Positions 52,326 through 63,437 of a DNA stretch of 64,000 nucleotides are shown in pieces. The position numbers and the translations under genes were made by a program. The number at the start of each line of letters is the position of its first letter. Position 1 is the first letter of the stretch. The notes beneath the pieces are model-generated. The model was not told the DNA's origin and ran no database searches. It saw only the letters and a list, made by a program, of their open reading frames with translations. Source of the stretch: Wolfiporia cocos (lineage: Eukaryota > Basidiomycota > Agaricomycetes > Polyporales > Phaeolaceae); contig JACCLO010000001.1 of the NCBI GenBank assembly GCA_029448655.1, positions 372,001-436,000 of the forward strand, in the 5' to 3' direction.

Positions 52326-54272
52326 CTAAATTGATACATTAGCTCGACTCGCTTGATCGTTATTACTAGTGACATTCACATACCGATCGGACGACAATGA
52401 AGGCGACCTCCGTACATGAAAGCTACTCAACGAACTTTGAGCAGCAGATCGTTCAGGTGAATCAGACGATTCCTGGAGCAGAAGACGTCCATTCAAGCTG
52501 TGGACATTCAATCAGAGTCACAGTGTGATTTATTCATTTGGAAGAACCTACGCGGCCATGGCTGTGTTGACGTTCACTACAATCGTCGATTATCAATTAT
52601 AGTTGCATCGGATGGACTTAAAGAGTGCTCACAAGTGCCAGAGAAGCAATATATCCCGTCCATGGCTTGGTTTCCCTTGGGTTTGTACTTCCATCAAACA
52701 GTTTGACACTTCTTTGTTCGCAGAAAATCAGGAGACACTCACCGTTACAACAACCAAGAGTTGAATGACACTTCCAGACGTTATTTTGCTGATTCCTTTT
52801 GGATTAATACAGAGATACTTACAAGAGCAATATGCCACGGTTCACTGTATAGGCAATAAGTTTCCACAAGATGTCTTCCGTGCTAGAATTTGATTGCTCA
52901 TTTCCATCGGCTCTAATCAGAAGACTTGATCACTCACGGCCTGTGCCCCGTTCTGGCTCCATGCAGGATAAAGTACAGTGAGACCGTAATGAAGACATCT
53001 ACCGCCAGCGCTGAGTAGCCTTGCAGTCTTCCGGACACCTGGAAAGAAGCTCAATATTCGCCAACAGAGAAAATGGAAGAGTCTCACTTGGACACGCGCA
53101 ATAGCAGATTCATCCGTGCTGCTGCTCAAACTACGAGAAACGTATTGGTCAACGACTCAGAGTAAATAATTATCTCATACATGTCATATGCGGCGACTAG
53201 GTCCAGAAGAACTAAGCTGAGCAATATCAAACCATTTGAGTGCACATGCTCACCAAAGCTACAAACTAAACAACCGTGAGTTAACATTCGAACGCTGATT
53301 CTACTAGCATACCCAGCGATGTCGCGGTCAGAATAGCCTAAAGTGCGTGAAACGTCAGCACATTGCATCCCAGAAGAGGCAGAGGCATTACCCCGATTGC
53401 GGTGACCGGTGTTCTCAGCTGCCTGTTGCGTAGTACTTGATTATCGTGTTGTCAGTTGCAACAACTACTCACGGTGCACGTCCATACTGACATGCCCAGA
53501 TGTTTCTCATATAGAGACTACCAATGTGGTTCAGCACGTCTGCTAGAATCTGATTTTTACAGAACCTCACCCTTGCACAATAAAGATCGTTGCTGCCTAA
53601 ATACGATAATAAGAAACTAGCCTTGAAAGTTGGGAAATTTACCTCGACACCGGATACCTACTGAGAAGATGAAGTGTACCTGCGGAAGAGATGATTAACA
53701 AGCGCTTTCAGCACCCCAAGAAAGAAATTACCGTATAAGAGCTGTGATTGGCTAGATATCAGAGAACGCAGTTGCGATATGCAGGTACATATTACATTGG
53801 AAGCAGCAAGAGAGCCTCGCGGTTCGCGTGACTGTTTACAAACCAGTACAATAGAAGCTTTCGACCAGTGAGAATCAGAGGGCACTTGCATACCACTGTA
53901 CGAACCTGGGCGTGAATGAAATCCTTGACAGTGTCTAGCAGCCTGCTTTCCTGTCAGCATATCTTCGCTATAATTCAGCGTGGGATCATACCAGAGACAT
54001 ATTACCTGCGTAGCAGAATTATTCATCTACGCATAAAGTTGAGCAGAAGTCTTACTGAAGATCTGAGTAACACACTGTCTTGACGAAAGTTGTGTAAATA
54101 GAATATGGTTTGAGCGACAGTCCCGCCATAGAATCTGTGTGGAGAAGATTTCAGCAGCGAAAACGTCGGTGGATTTGTAGTCATTGTGGGAGCCGACTCA
54201 CATGAAGCATAATAGAATGCCAACGAACGTAGATGTGAAGGTGAGTTTGGGATCCATTGGTTGCCCCGCCAT
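52326..54272 (-). CDS. DUF6534-family multi-pass membrane protein
   Basis: A strongly split gene. Exon 1 (54272-54202) reads MAGQPMDPKLTFTSTFVG, exon 2 (54134-54056) FYGGTVAQTIFYLHNF, exon 3 is only 14 nt (54005-53992), and exon 4 starts at 53942 with LLDTVKDFIHAQ. Further down, GYSALAVDVFITVSLYFILH and then TEDILWKLIAYTVNRGILL (about 53040-52835) are the diagnostic late segments of this agaricomycete family. The last exons read VNVNTAMA joined to LNGRLLLQES, with a Ser-rich tail to the stop at 52326. Hydrophobic segments predict about six to seven membrane helices. The family is greatly expanded in mushrooms and has no assigned function. The exons between about 53900 and 53050 I could not fix. 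No clear disabling mutation was found. Confidence 0.72.
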
Positions 54273-55494
54273 AGCAGCTCTAAGTGTAACCTGGGGTCAT
54301 ATTGAATGGTGAGAGTCTACGCGCAATACATATATGATCAGCGACGTCCGTCTCAAAGCTGCGCAAGGAAACAAAGAACCTCTATCTTGCCCTCGTGAAT
54401 CTTGACTCAGATACATGCTATAAATATGTATAATCATATGACCGGGGAATCTCTGCAGACGTTGATCGAAAATGTGAGATCCGTCAGCACAGGTAGTCTT
54501 GTAACTGCGGCTCTCCCGATGAGAGTTCTGTCCGTGTGAGAAGATCCTGGATATTTTCGTGGGATGTAGGCAGTTAAGTATCGCCATAATGATTCTACCA
54601 AGATCATGTGCTCGCATGATGAAAAGCCTTGGGAATGCAAACACGACCGTCAGCTGGCACTGTGTCGTAAAACATCCTCGTCCTTGACGTATATACTTAT
54701 GGTGTAAACCCTACAAAGTCTGTGGCTCTTGTACTCCAGGAGGAGAGAAGGGGCGTAATCTCGCGCATCTAACGAAAAGTTCCCCCCCGGGACTCGGGAC
54801 CCGAGTGGTGGAATGTCGCACGGCGGGTTATCAGATTAGATGCCAAGACTGTGAATTTGATGCTCTCGTCATCATCTCCTGCGGGTGGCCAGCGCACCAT
54901 GTCGTAGCGGGGTCCGACCAACATTCAGACAGCTGCGAGGGAAAGGAAGACCATAATCACGGACCGGCATTATGGCGATCACTCACGAGGACTATGCTGG
55001 CGAAGGAGTACTTCCTGCCACCATGATCGTGGGTCATTTTCGGCAGACAATACAGAACTCAAGAACCAGCGTGAGCATAAAGATGGCTTGCTTCTTGGCA
55101 GCCGTTAAGTTCACGAGTTCAAAAGAAGGTCAAGAGCAAGCTGAGAATCGGACAGCCTTTGCGCGGCGACTCGTAGCTGGGGCTCTCAGCCCTAGGCCTA
55201 TGTGCAGCAGAGAATCTTCGGCGGATAAGCCGCCGCGAAACCTATGCATTAGAGGTGCCGGTGAACCTTGATCATCATGGAAGTGTCCATGATAACCATC
55301 ACCTCTGGATGCGTATGACGTTAGTCTAATGGAGATTAGCTATACACGGGCGTCCCGTAGCAACATTCGCGGACACCAGGCTTGTAGTATAGCCTGAGAA
55401 GGCACTGCCATCAACTTAGGCTAGACGATCGCGAATGGGAGCCATGAGGGGTCCGCTGGGGTTTGAACATGCCGGCAGCGCACACTGCAAAGCT
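54273..55494. other. Intergenic, no recognisable gene
   Basis: Contains the presumed promoter side of the DUF6534 gene. Short frames at 54805-55026 and 54972-55271 have no match that I recognise. No repeat shared with the rest of the window was seen. Confidence 0.4.
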
Positions 55495-55496
55495 TA

Positions 55497-56141
55497 CAGT
55501 CGTTCCCGAAAACAATGTCAAAGTCACGTTTTTTTTGCGCGTCGTCTCGACGCGCCAAAGTTCCGAGCCAAAGTTCCGAGCCATCTTCCGACTCGTAAGC
55601 GCCATTAAGCGCCCGTTGCTCGCACCTGCGTACTGCGCTGTTTTCTGCAGCTATGGGTAATAGAAGAATCAACAAAGATATGAAACTGTGTACTCTTCGT
55701 CCATGGCAAGCGGTTGGATCCAACATGGTATTTGTGAGATTCTGATCATCTCCCGCTAGTCTACCATTGGGAGCACATCTTCGAGGGCTTCGGCCGCATC
55801 GTCAAGCCATCATCGCCGTGGCGTGATCGCGTTCTATTAGCACCCGGGCTGTAATGAACTCTATTTGTCTTTTGTACAAAAACATCCCAATGCCCATCCC
55901 GACAAATTCCTGTTCTGACTGGCTAATATTATGATATCATCACATTCCAAATTGCACTGCAATAAGCCCTGTGGGAAATGCGACATGTTTGAGCTCAAGA
56001 GAAAGGCTCGAAACGATGGCATACAGGTGCGCTTACAGGCGCTTACGAGCCGGAAGATGGTTCGGAAGATGGCTCGGAACTTTGGCGCGTCAAGACGACG
56101 CGCAAAAAAAGTGACTTTGACATTATTTTCGGGAACGACTG
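55497..56141 (-). mobile_element. Mariner-like MITE, copy 2 (complete, TA target duplication)
   Basis: 645 bp with inverted ends CAGTCGTTCCCGAAAA and TTTTCGGGAACGACTG, extended over about 80 bp by AATGTCAAAGTCAC and GCGCGTCGTC, flanked by TA on both sides (55495-55496 and 56142-56143). The interior has no transposase. It is the reverse orientation of the split copy at 6020-10432. TA duplications and the CAGT start fit Tc1/mariner (pogo/Fot) elements. Confidence 0.87.
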
Positions 56142-56149
56142 TAACTCGC

Positions 56150-56360
56150 CCAGCGACCCGCGCTCGCCCAGCGTACAACGGGTGTCGCGTTGTGTCCAAC
56201 GGGCGTTGCGCTGCGTCCGTCTGCGTCCAAGGGGCACCGCGTCACGTCCGTCTGCGTATACCAGGCAATGCGCTACGTACGACGGGCTCTGCGCTGCGCA
56301 CAACGGGCGTGGCGCTGTGCCCGTCTGTATACAACGGGCACCGCGCCGCGTCCGCAAGTC
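56150..56360. repeat. GC-rich imperfect tandem repeat
   Basis: Repeats variants of ACAACGGGCGTGGCGCTG and GCGTCCGTCTGCGT at irregular 20-45-bp spacing. Long open frames here on both strands are a by-product of high GC. The following GC-rich segment to 57000 has no gene that I can support. Confidence 0.5.
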
Positions 56361-57000
56361 GCATGCGAGCACGGCTGTCCTTCCGTCGCGTTCCCACGTC
56401 GCCTGCCGCCCGTGCGGCATGTAGCGCCTGGCGCTCCTCGATATCCAGAGGCGATGCGACGGGGAGAAGCCACAGGCGAGGGGGAGATGCCGTGCGCGTG
56501 GACAGGGCGTGTGCGCTCGCTCGCGGGCATGGGGCGCGTGTGCTCGTCTGGCGTGTCCGCGTGCGGGTGCGGACGCGACGGTGCGCTCGAGTGCCGGGCG
56601 TGTGCGCCCGCTGCGTTCGTCGTTGACCTGCCTTCGCCCTGCTCAGCGTCGCGCTGCGTCCCGGTCCGCTCTATCCCCGTGCACGCGACGCCTCCCATCC
56701 CTCCTCGCTGGCTCTCTTGTCCCTCTCTGGCCCTCCGTCGCGGCATCTGGCAGGTCAGGACGGAAGGAGGTGGCACGCACCTTTGTTCGTCGTGTGCGCC
56801 GACTCCGATCCTGCACGGGCGCGAGCAGAGGTAGGTGGTACTTTTCCTGCGCCATGATTGCGCGTGCAACAGCGCGCTGACGGACGAGCGCAGAGGGGCG
56901 TTCTCGGCGGCGATGGAGGAAGCCCGAGAAGGGCAAGCGTGACGGGCGCTGCGTCGACGGCGTGGCTCGGAGTGCGGTGACTCGACGCGAGCGGCGAGCA

Positions 57001-57190
57001 TGGCGCGCGCAGGCGTGCAGTTCGCAATGGGCGCGAAGCCGCAGGTGCTCTCGGGGAAGAAGCACGGGCCGAAGGGCACGCTGTCCGCGGCGACCGCGGA
57101 CCGGATGGACATGGACGCGCAGGTTGAGGGCGCGAAGGACGCTGCGGAGCAGGCGAGGGAGGCGCGAAGGAGGGCGTGCGCAAGGTGAAG
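57001..57190 (+). pseudogene. Copied fragment of the HAM1-like gene
   Basis: Matches the last exon of the gene at 13119-10586 (its 10870-10640 part) at both DNA and protein level: VQFAMGAKPQVLSGKKHGPKG against VQFAMGAEPQVLSGEKHGPKG. Upstream of about 57000 the match stops. A further 25 bp of the exon, GACGCGGTGGGCACCAAGG, reappears at 59934-59958 on the other side of the TIR element 57191-59927. It has no start, promoter or splice sites of its own, and is a dead duplicate. Confidence 0.85.
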
Positions 57191-57282
57191 CCCAGTGAGA
57201 ATCCAATGTATTTAAATGTATCCAGATGCATCGGATACATTTGGATATCACGCGAACCATAGACTACATTAGGATACACTAG

Positions 57283-57620
57283 GTTAATTACCCGTGGCTT
57301 CGCCACGGTCACACTGCTTTTTCTACTTTAATATATTATTTTAATCTATGTGTGCTTGTTTTAGATAATCGGGGTTTTATTTTGAAGTTACCTGTGGATC
57401 CCTCATGAATTTCCTGTGCATTACCCATGGCTTCCCCAACCTCCCTCTTTTGTCTTGTGTCTGCCTGCTCAGCCACTTGTGACACCTGGCTGATCCTTGG
57501 TCTCATCGTCGCTTCCCTTGTAATACTGTATAATGTGGTGTCAAAATGTTTTGCAATCATTTGGCAAGCATCTACAGCACAGGCCATTTATGTTACAAAA
57601 ATCCCCGTGGCATGAGGCAT
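57283..57620 (+). repeat. Repeat family D, copy 3
   Basis: Begins at TTAATTACCCGTGGCTTCGCCACGG, a perfect 7-bp-stem hairpin beside the TAATTA block, and stays alignable with 2408-2740. It lies inside the TIR element 57191-59927 and leads directly into the minisatellite. Confidence 0.6.
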
Positions 57621-58105
57621 AAATCCCCATGGCACAGGGCACAGATACCTGTGGTGTGGGGCATAAATCCCCATGGTGTGGGGTATTTACATTACAAAAT
57701 CCCTGTGCCACAGAACACAAATCCCCGTGGCACGGGGCACAAATCTCCATGGCACAGAGCACAAATCCCCGTGGCACAGGACACACAAATCCCTGTGGCA
57801 TGGGCCACAAATCCCCATGGTGTAGGGTATTTACATTACAAAAATCCCCGTGGCACGGGGCACAAATCCCCATGGCACATGGCACAGATCCCTGTGGAAT
57901 TGGGGTGCAAATCCCTGTGGCACAGGGTACAAATCCCCATGGTGTGGGGTATTTACATTACAAAATCCCCATGCCACAGGACACAAATCCCTGTGGCATG
58001 GGCCACAAACCCCCATGGAATGGGCCACGAATCCCTGTGGTGTGGGGCACGAATCCCCGTGGTGTGGGGTATGAATCCCCGTGGCACGAATCCCCGTGGT
58101 GCAGG
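57596..58105 (+). repeat. 22-bp minisatellite (ATCCCCGTGGCACAGGGCACAA)
   Basis: About 23 imperfect copies of a 22-bp unit, with CCGTGG/CCATGG and CACAGG/GTGTGG variants. A longer period is superimposed: GGTGTGGGGTATTTACATTACAAAA recurs near 57673, 57820 and 57938. Open frames on both strands are periodic and not genes. Confidence 0.88.
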
Positions 58106-59958
58106 AACAGCGCGCAAAACACGAGCTAGCAGCGCGCCTTGCAGGCGCTGGGCGTGGGAAATCACCGGCGCCAGGCGCCCTATCTAATGGGAGCAGGAAT
58201 GACGCCCATGGATGCCACGCGGCAAACGTGGACGCCAGGTGCGCTCCACGCGACCGCTCCCACGCGAGCCCCCGTTACTTATAGATCGTAGACGCTCACA
58301 CAATGTATCTCATCTACACTAGATGTATCCAAATGTATGTCGGATAAGTTTCGAAACATCAAATATATCTGAATGTATCTTCAAGGTTGCATAAGAAGGT
58401 CCAGAGATATCCTTCAATGTAGCTCAGTATAGCTCACTACATCAGGGTATGTATTCAGATGTAGCCTAATGTACACAAAAGTATTGACATATACTACCTG
58501 AATGCACCCCAGAAATATCCCAATCTACCCACATCCATGCTCCACCCATGCCTGATCCCTGCCCCCAATCCCTGCTACGGAAAACTGTCAGTTTTTGCAT
58601 GTTCACAGAATTGTATTGCATCTGCACCGTATGAATGAGTATATTTCGAAGTTATGAGAATACATACTTTTGGAGGTGCAGGTGTGGTGCACGGGTGCAA
58701 TCTCGTCACCACGGCAGAGAATGACCTAAAAGGGAAGGTGGCGGAGTGAACCCAGACCGGAAGGTGGTGCAATACGCACCTGATTACGGAAAAGGGGTGC
58801 GCAGGGTATATAGTCAAGGAACGAAAATGTACATACCTTATGTGTTTGCTGAGATCCCATTACATTTGAACTAAAGGAATGCCAGGCAGTATCAATAGCT
58901 GAAATAGGTGCCGCCTGAACTTCAACACGTACCAGTCTGTTCGCCACGGCAGTTACATCTTGCAATGGGAATGGTCATGTACTGAGTGAATGTAGGTAGA
59001 CAAGACAAAATTAAATAAAAAAATAACAACTCAAGTACCCACGGGTGGATGTCTACTCACATGTGGTCGTTTGGCTCCTCTCGAAGCTGGAGGGGATGGT
59101 GTTGCCCCGCCAAGACCCAGAGACTAACTATATATGAGAAAAACACAGGGAGAAGACAAGATTGCACCATGCCACAAGCCTGCTTATGTGTAGCGAGAGA
59201 AATAAAGTTCAAGGGGTGGCAGAGTAGGTGAAGGAACCTAAAACAAAGCCATTAATGGAAGACAACGTAGTGATGCTAGGTAAGAGCAAGAGTAAGAGCA
59301 TTGCCATAAAGGGATGTGGCTACAACGCCACAATGCCAAAGGAAGACAAGGACTCGGATGGGAACCACGTTATCAGCATAGACGCATTTGCCGTATTCTT
59401 ACATAAGAAACGATAAACTCAACATGCATGCAATGGCTCTGTTGCCCAAGCGAGTAAGCTCGAAACTTGGCATGGCTGCAGTAGGTACCTTTGGTCACAG
59501 AATGCAGATTTCTCTTTGGGGACTGTTGATTGCAGCCACAAAAATATACCTTGTTATCAATTTTATATATGGAGGCTCGAAGCATTGTGAGTTGTGATTA
59601 TTTTGGTAGGGATATGGAGGGATGTGCATACAGTAGTGTGGCGGTATGAAAGTGTAACGACATAAGCACATGGATCCGAAGCAATCTACATGGGGATCCT
59701 TTATATGTAACTACCTTACGCGTACGCAATGTTAACACGTTATGCAGAGGCCTTATGGTAAGATCTGTCGCTCATTGACACATGTCAATATGCTCACCAG
59801 GTCACATGAGCTGCTGGATACATTTTGATTGTGCTGTATACATTTTGATATATTGAACTTTTGTGGATACATTTAGTTATTTGAGGATTCATTTGGATAT
59901 TTTTTAATACATCAGATTCTCACTGGGGGTGAAGACGCGGTGGGCACCAAGGTTGAGG

Positions 59959-60397
59959 CCCAGTGAAAAGCCGTCATATCCTTAGTGTATCAGTAAATTC
60001 TAGTAAATATAAAATATATATTGAGATAACCATTTATACCAGAAGCTATTGAAAGCTAAATGTCAAGAGTCTGGGTAGTCAGATCACCGATGCCAAGACT
60101 TCTGTTGTACTCATACATATTAGTTAATACACTCAACATATCCTCAATTAATAGAAGTCAGAATTTTTTGAGCAAATGTCCAGTCGCAAAACTGCAAGTT
60201 GATGTCAAGTCAAAAAGTGTCTTGTGGGCAGCAACCTGGACTTCGACTTCATTTCAAGCAGTGAGCCCAAGCACTCACGTGAGCTGGTCATTCAGTTGCA
60301 TCATAGTACAAGTACTGTCCTGTCTCGAGCCGTCCGTCTCTTTTTCATATCTCTACCTCATACTTCCACCATCTCCCAAGGTATGCATGGCTCTGGT
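59959..60397 (+). mobile_element. Family C TIR element, copy 3 (right part cut by element 4)
   Basis: Starts CCCAGTGAAAAGCCGTC and matches 9026-9467 closely until the LTR of element 4 begins at 60398. It entered the duplicated HAM1-like fragment just after AAGGTTGAGG. Confidence 0.8.
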
Positions 60398-61096
60398 TGA
60401 CACAGACTAGACTGTGGGACTCACACTATAACCTTATAGGCGACTTGAAGATGTTGCAGAAGGTTGGTGAGGAAGCTAGTGGGCGCAAGCAGAGATGGTT
60501 TGTAACTGTGCGAATGCAGAGAACAAATCTAAGGCTTATCCGCAGTGATAGCCCTACTTATATACATGCTTTGTTTGGTTACCGGTAAGGGAGCCAAACA
60601 TGAAGGTGGTCTGTGCGCAGACATAACTAATATGGTTAAGTCGTAAACTACAATAGACCATGTGCGCCGGTAATGGCCGCACCAGTAAGATCGTTTGTTT
60701 GGACCGTAGGTCCATGTTGTGGAAGTGGCTGTAACTACGTTAGTAAGCCATGCATGTGATTCTTATATACCGGCATCGGGATATGAGTAATCATAAGGGC
60801 ATTGGCATGTGATAACGAGCGGGCCGCTTATCCAATCGTACTGACATAGCCCGGTACCGGGATATGAGTAAAGCGCGTGACACCGAAGGTTAGTCCGCTG
60901 AGTCATTGACGCGTACAAGCGTGTTATGTACGTGTTGTTATGACAAGTGGACGTATACCGCGTTGTGTACGTGTTGTTTGGTTGCGTGTACGTGTAGACG
61001 GGCGCTTAGCAGCGTAAATGTCTACAAGGTCGTAGAAATACCAGATAAATAGGTAAAAATACGGGAAAAATAGTGGCATGTCCCAAATCTGTGACA
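60398..61096 (-). repeat. 3' LTR of element 4 (family A)
   Basis: 699 bp, followed by the complement of the polypurine tract. It carries private changes such as TACCGGCATCGGG and GGTACCGGGATATG. Confidence 0.93.
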
Positions 61097-61135
61097 TTAC
61101 CCCCTCTTCAGGTTTCATTGTCCCTAATGGAACGA

Positions 61136-63437
61136 TTACTTTCCTGTGGAGCCGAATCCACCAGTACCGCGCTTAGATTTAATCTTTTCAAAGTAAGATT
61201 TTCCGTGTAGCGTAATGTGCGGGTCCTTAGCAACTTCGCAGATGAGCTGGGCAATCTTATCACCGGCCCGAATATCGATAGATATATCGGAGTGATTCCG
61301 GAGAATGATGATTACTTCGCCTTGATAATCGTGGTCGATAACGCCACCCATTACGTCTATGCCTTTTCGGGCAAGACTAGAGCGGGGGGCGATACGTCCG
61401 TAAGTGCCGAAAGGTACCTGGATCTTCAGTTTGGTGTTGTATTCTGTCTGCCCGTGAGCTGGCAGAACGTCGCCTGTTGCAGTGTACAGGTCAAACCCAA
61501 CCGAGTCCTTGGTTCCCTTTTCCGGCATTCGGCCGCCTTCACCGACTACGATTTTCAAATCCGCGTTTTGGTTAATGTCCGCTGACATCCATCCCCCGTC
61601 GGGGTGTCTAACCATGCGTTGCTTAGGATCCTTCGCAAATTCTTCGCGATACTGCGGCCAGTCGTCTGGCCACGTGCATTCGTCGGCTTCCCAGTCGTTG
61701 CTGTCAGGGTCGAAGACGTGAACTGCTTCTTTCCTTCTAGCTGAGCGCCTGAGGGGGACATCCTGCATTGGAATGGCGTGTGAAGCCTTGTATTCCTGCA
61801 GAATGTCGTATGCCGTGTCGAGATCGGCTTCGCGTACCCAGGAGTCGTCATTGATACCGAACCCTTTCCATCGGATTCTGTATTCAACTCTTCCTGCACG
61901 GAGACGATGATCTAAGATCTTCTCGACTTCCCATAACTCCTCGCCGTCGACCATTTCTGGGTGAGGCTCTGGTTTTTTCTGATGCACCGGGTCCTTGTAC
62001 ATGACCAACTTGGAAGCGTGAAATACTGGGTGATAAGCCCTGTATTGCTCGTCCATGTGTACCCTAAAGGTGACCGGAGATAATTGTTCAATTATCCTGA
62101 ATGGTCCCAAATAGCGTGGACTAAGACTTCTTTCGGAGTCTTGCCAGCTACGGGCGTCAACGAGAACTTTGTCGCCGACTTTAAACGGTACCGAGCGCTT
62201 ATGTTGATCATAATACCAAGACCAGCGTTCAGCAGCCAGTTTCATAGCTGCCTTAGCTTGTTCTTGTGCTGACCATCGTTCGTAAGCAATGACATTTAGG
62301 TCCACGTATTGTGTTGGACGTAAATTCGTAGGTCCTGCGTTGGGATGCCTTCCTAGTTCGACAAAGAATGGACTATTCTTTGTTGTCTCACTAGCCGCGT
62401 TGTTGTACGCGAATTCGGCCGTAGGGAGAAACCATGACCAGTTATCCTTCTGAATAACATCGATGTAACATCTAAGATATTGTTCCAGGATTTGGTTAAC
62501 TCTCTCCGTCTGGCCATCCGCTTGCGGGTGATAGGCAGTTGTCATTGACCGTTGGATTCCCAATTGTTCACACCATCCCTTAAACAAGGCAGCTGCGAAT
62601 TGCGGGCCTCTATCCGAAATGATTTGTTTCGGAAGTCCGTGGTTCGGATAGATCCGAAGGTATAGGAGGTTCGCTAATTCTTTCGCCGTTATCTTGTCTG
62701 ATGTGGGAATGAAGTGCGCTCGCTTGGTAAGCCGGTCCACTATTACCATAATAGCATTGAATTGTTTCAATTCGCCGCTGGGCGGTAAGTGGACGATAAG
62801 GTCAATTGTGACGGTGTCCCAAGGTGCTTCCGGGACTGGGAGCGGTTGCAGGGGTCCGTACGGGGTCTGGTTGTGGTTCTTCATGCGTTGACATGTGTCA
62901 CAACCTTCCACGTATTGCTTTACCATCGTGGTCATTCCAGGCCACCAGTAATTACGTGATAGAAGTTCGTAGGTCTTCCATCGTCCGAAGTGTCCGGCAG
63001 TCACATGGTCATGATGTAACTCCAGGATCTTCGTGCGCAATTCCTTAGGCTCTTTTGGAACGTACACTTTTCCTCGTCTGAGGAGTAATCCGGCCTCCAT
63101 GTTCCATTCCTGGAGATCTTTACCGAATTCCTTGGGACCACTTTTCAGTAGTTCCTGGTAATCCTTGGTAATTTGATCGTCCATGAGGGCTTGTCGGATT
63201 TGTCGGAGAAGGTCCTCGTCGCCTGATTGTATCTCCTGCTGTGACGCTTCTAGCGCCCTAACCGTAAAGTATTCCGGTTTCAGCAAAATTTGATCGCGAT
63301 TGTCGAGTTCCACCCCCTCTTCATGGTCTGGCCTCCGTGACAGAGGATCAGCCGTGAGCATTGTTTTACCGGGTTTGTGACACATGGTGAAGTTGAACCT
63401 TGTCAGGTAAAGACTCCAACGTGCCTGTCTCCGGGTT
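61136..63437 (-). pseudogene. pol: Pol of element 4, C-terminal part
   Basis: Covers the end of RNase H, integrase, chromodomain and dUTPase (motif 5 RGTGGFGSTG kept). In the integrase core, about 62275-62890, it departs from elements 1-3 at many residues (SDKITAKEL for SDNISAKEL, GPQFAAALF for GPQFSSELF, DNWSWFLP for DNWVFYLP), while both flanks are almost identical to them. The catalytic D, D and E remain. The 5' part of the frame is interrupted by the LTR at 63438. Confidence 0.92.

Larger units (their letters stand above)
57191..59927 (+). mobile_element. 2.7-kb TIR element with GATACATTTGGAT subterminal repeats
   Basis: Left end CCCAGTGAGAATC, right end GATTCTCACTGGG, flanked by GGTGAAG at 57184-57190 and 59928-59934 (AGGTGAAG and GGGTGAAG if read as 8 bp). 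Variants of GATACATTTGGAT recur at 57205-57275, 58300-58400 and 59815-59905. Inside are a family D repeat and a minisatellite. Frames such as 58965-58726 (minus; MQDVTAVANRLVRVEVQ) with a possible intron are unrecognised. Termini and duplication length fit hAT or Zisupton; no transposase remains. Confidence 0.72.
60398..63437 (-). mobile_element. Chromovirus element 4, 3' part
   Basis: 3' LTR 60398-61096, polypurine tract, and pol up to 63437, where another family A LTR is inserted. The 5' part lies beyond the window. It is inserted in family C copy 3 (left flank CTGGT). Confidence 0.92.

Noticed and set aside
56273..57112. 279-codon minus-strand frame in GC-rich DNA
   Set aside because: Low-complexity Arg/Ala-rich translation, overlaps the tandem repeat and runs antisense to the copied HAM1-like fragment. 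Several other frames are equally open.
57598..58105. CRISPR-like array
   Set aside because: Units are contiguous and imperfect without unique spacers; the context is a eukaryotic repeat element.
57546..58187. 213-codon plus-strand frame
   Set aside because: Periodic translation of the 22-bp minisatellite, open in several frames on both strands.
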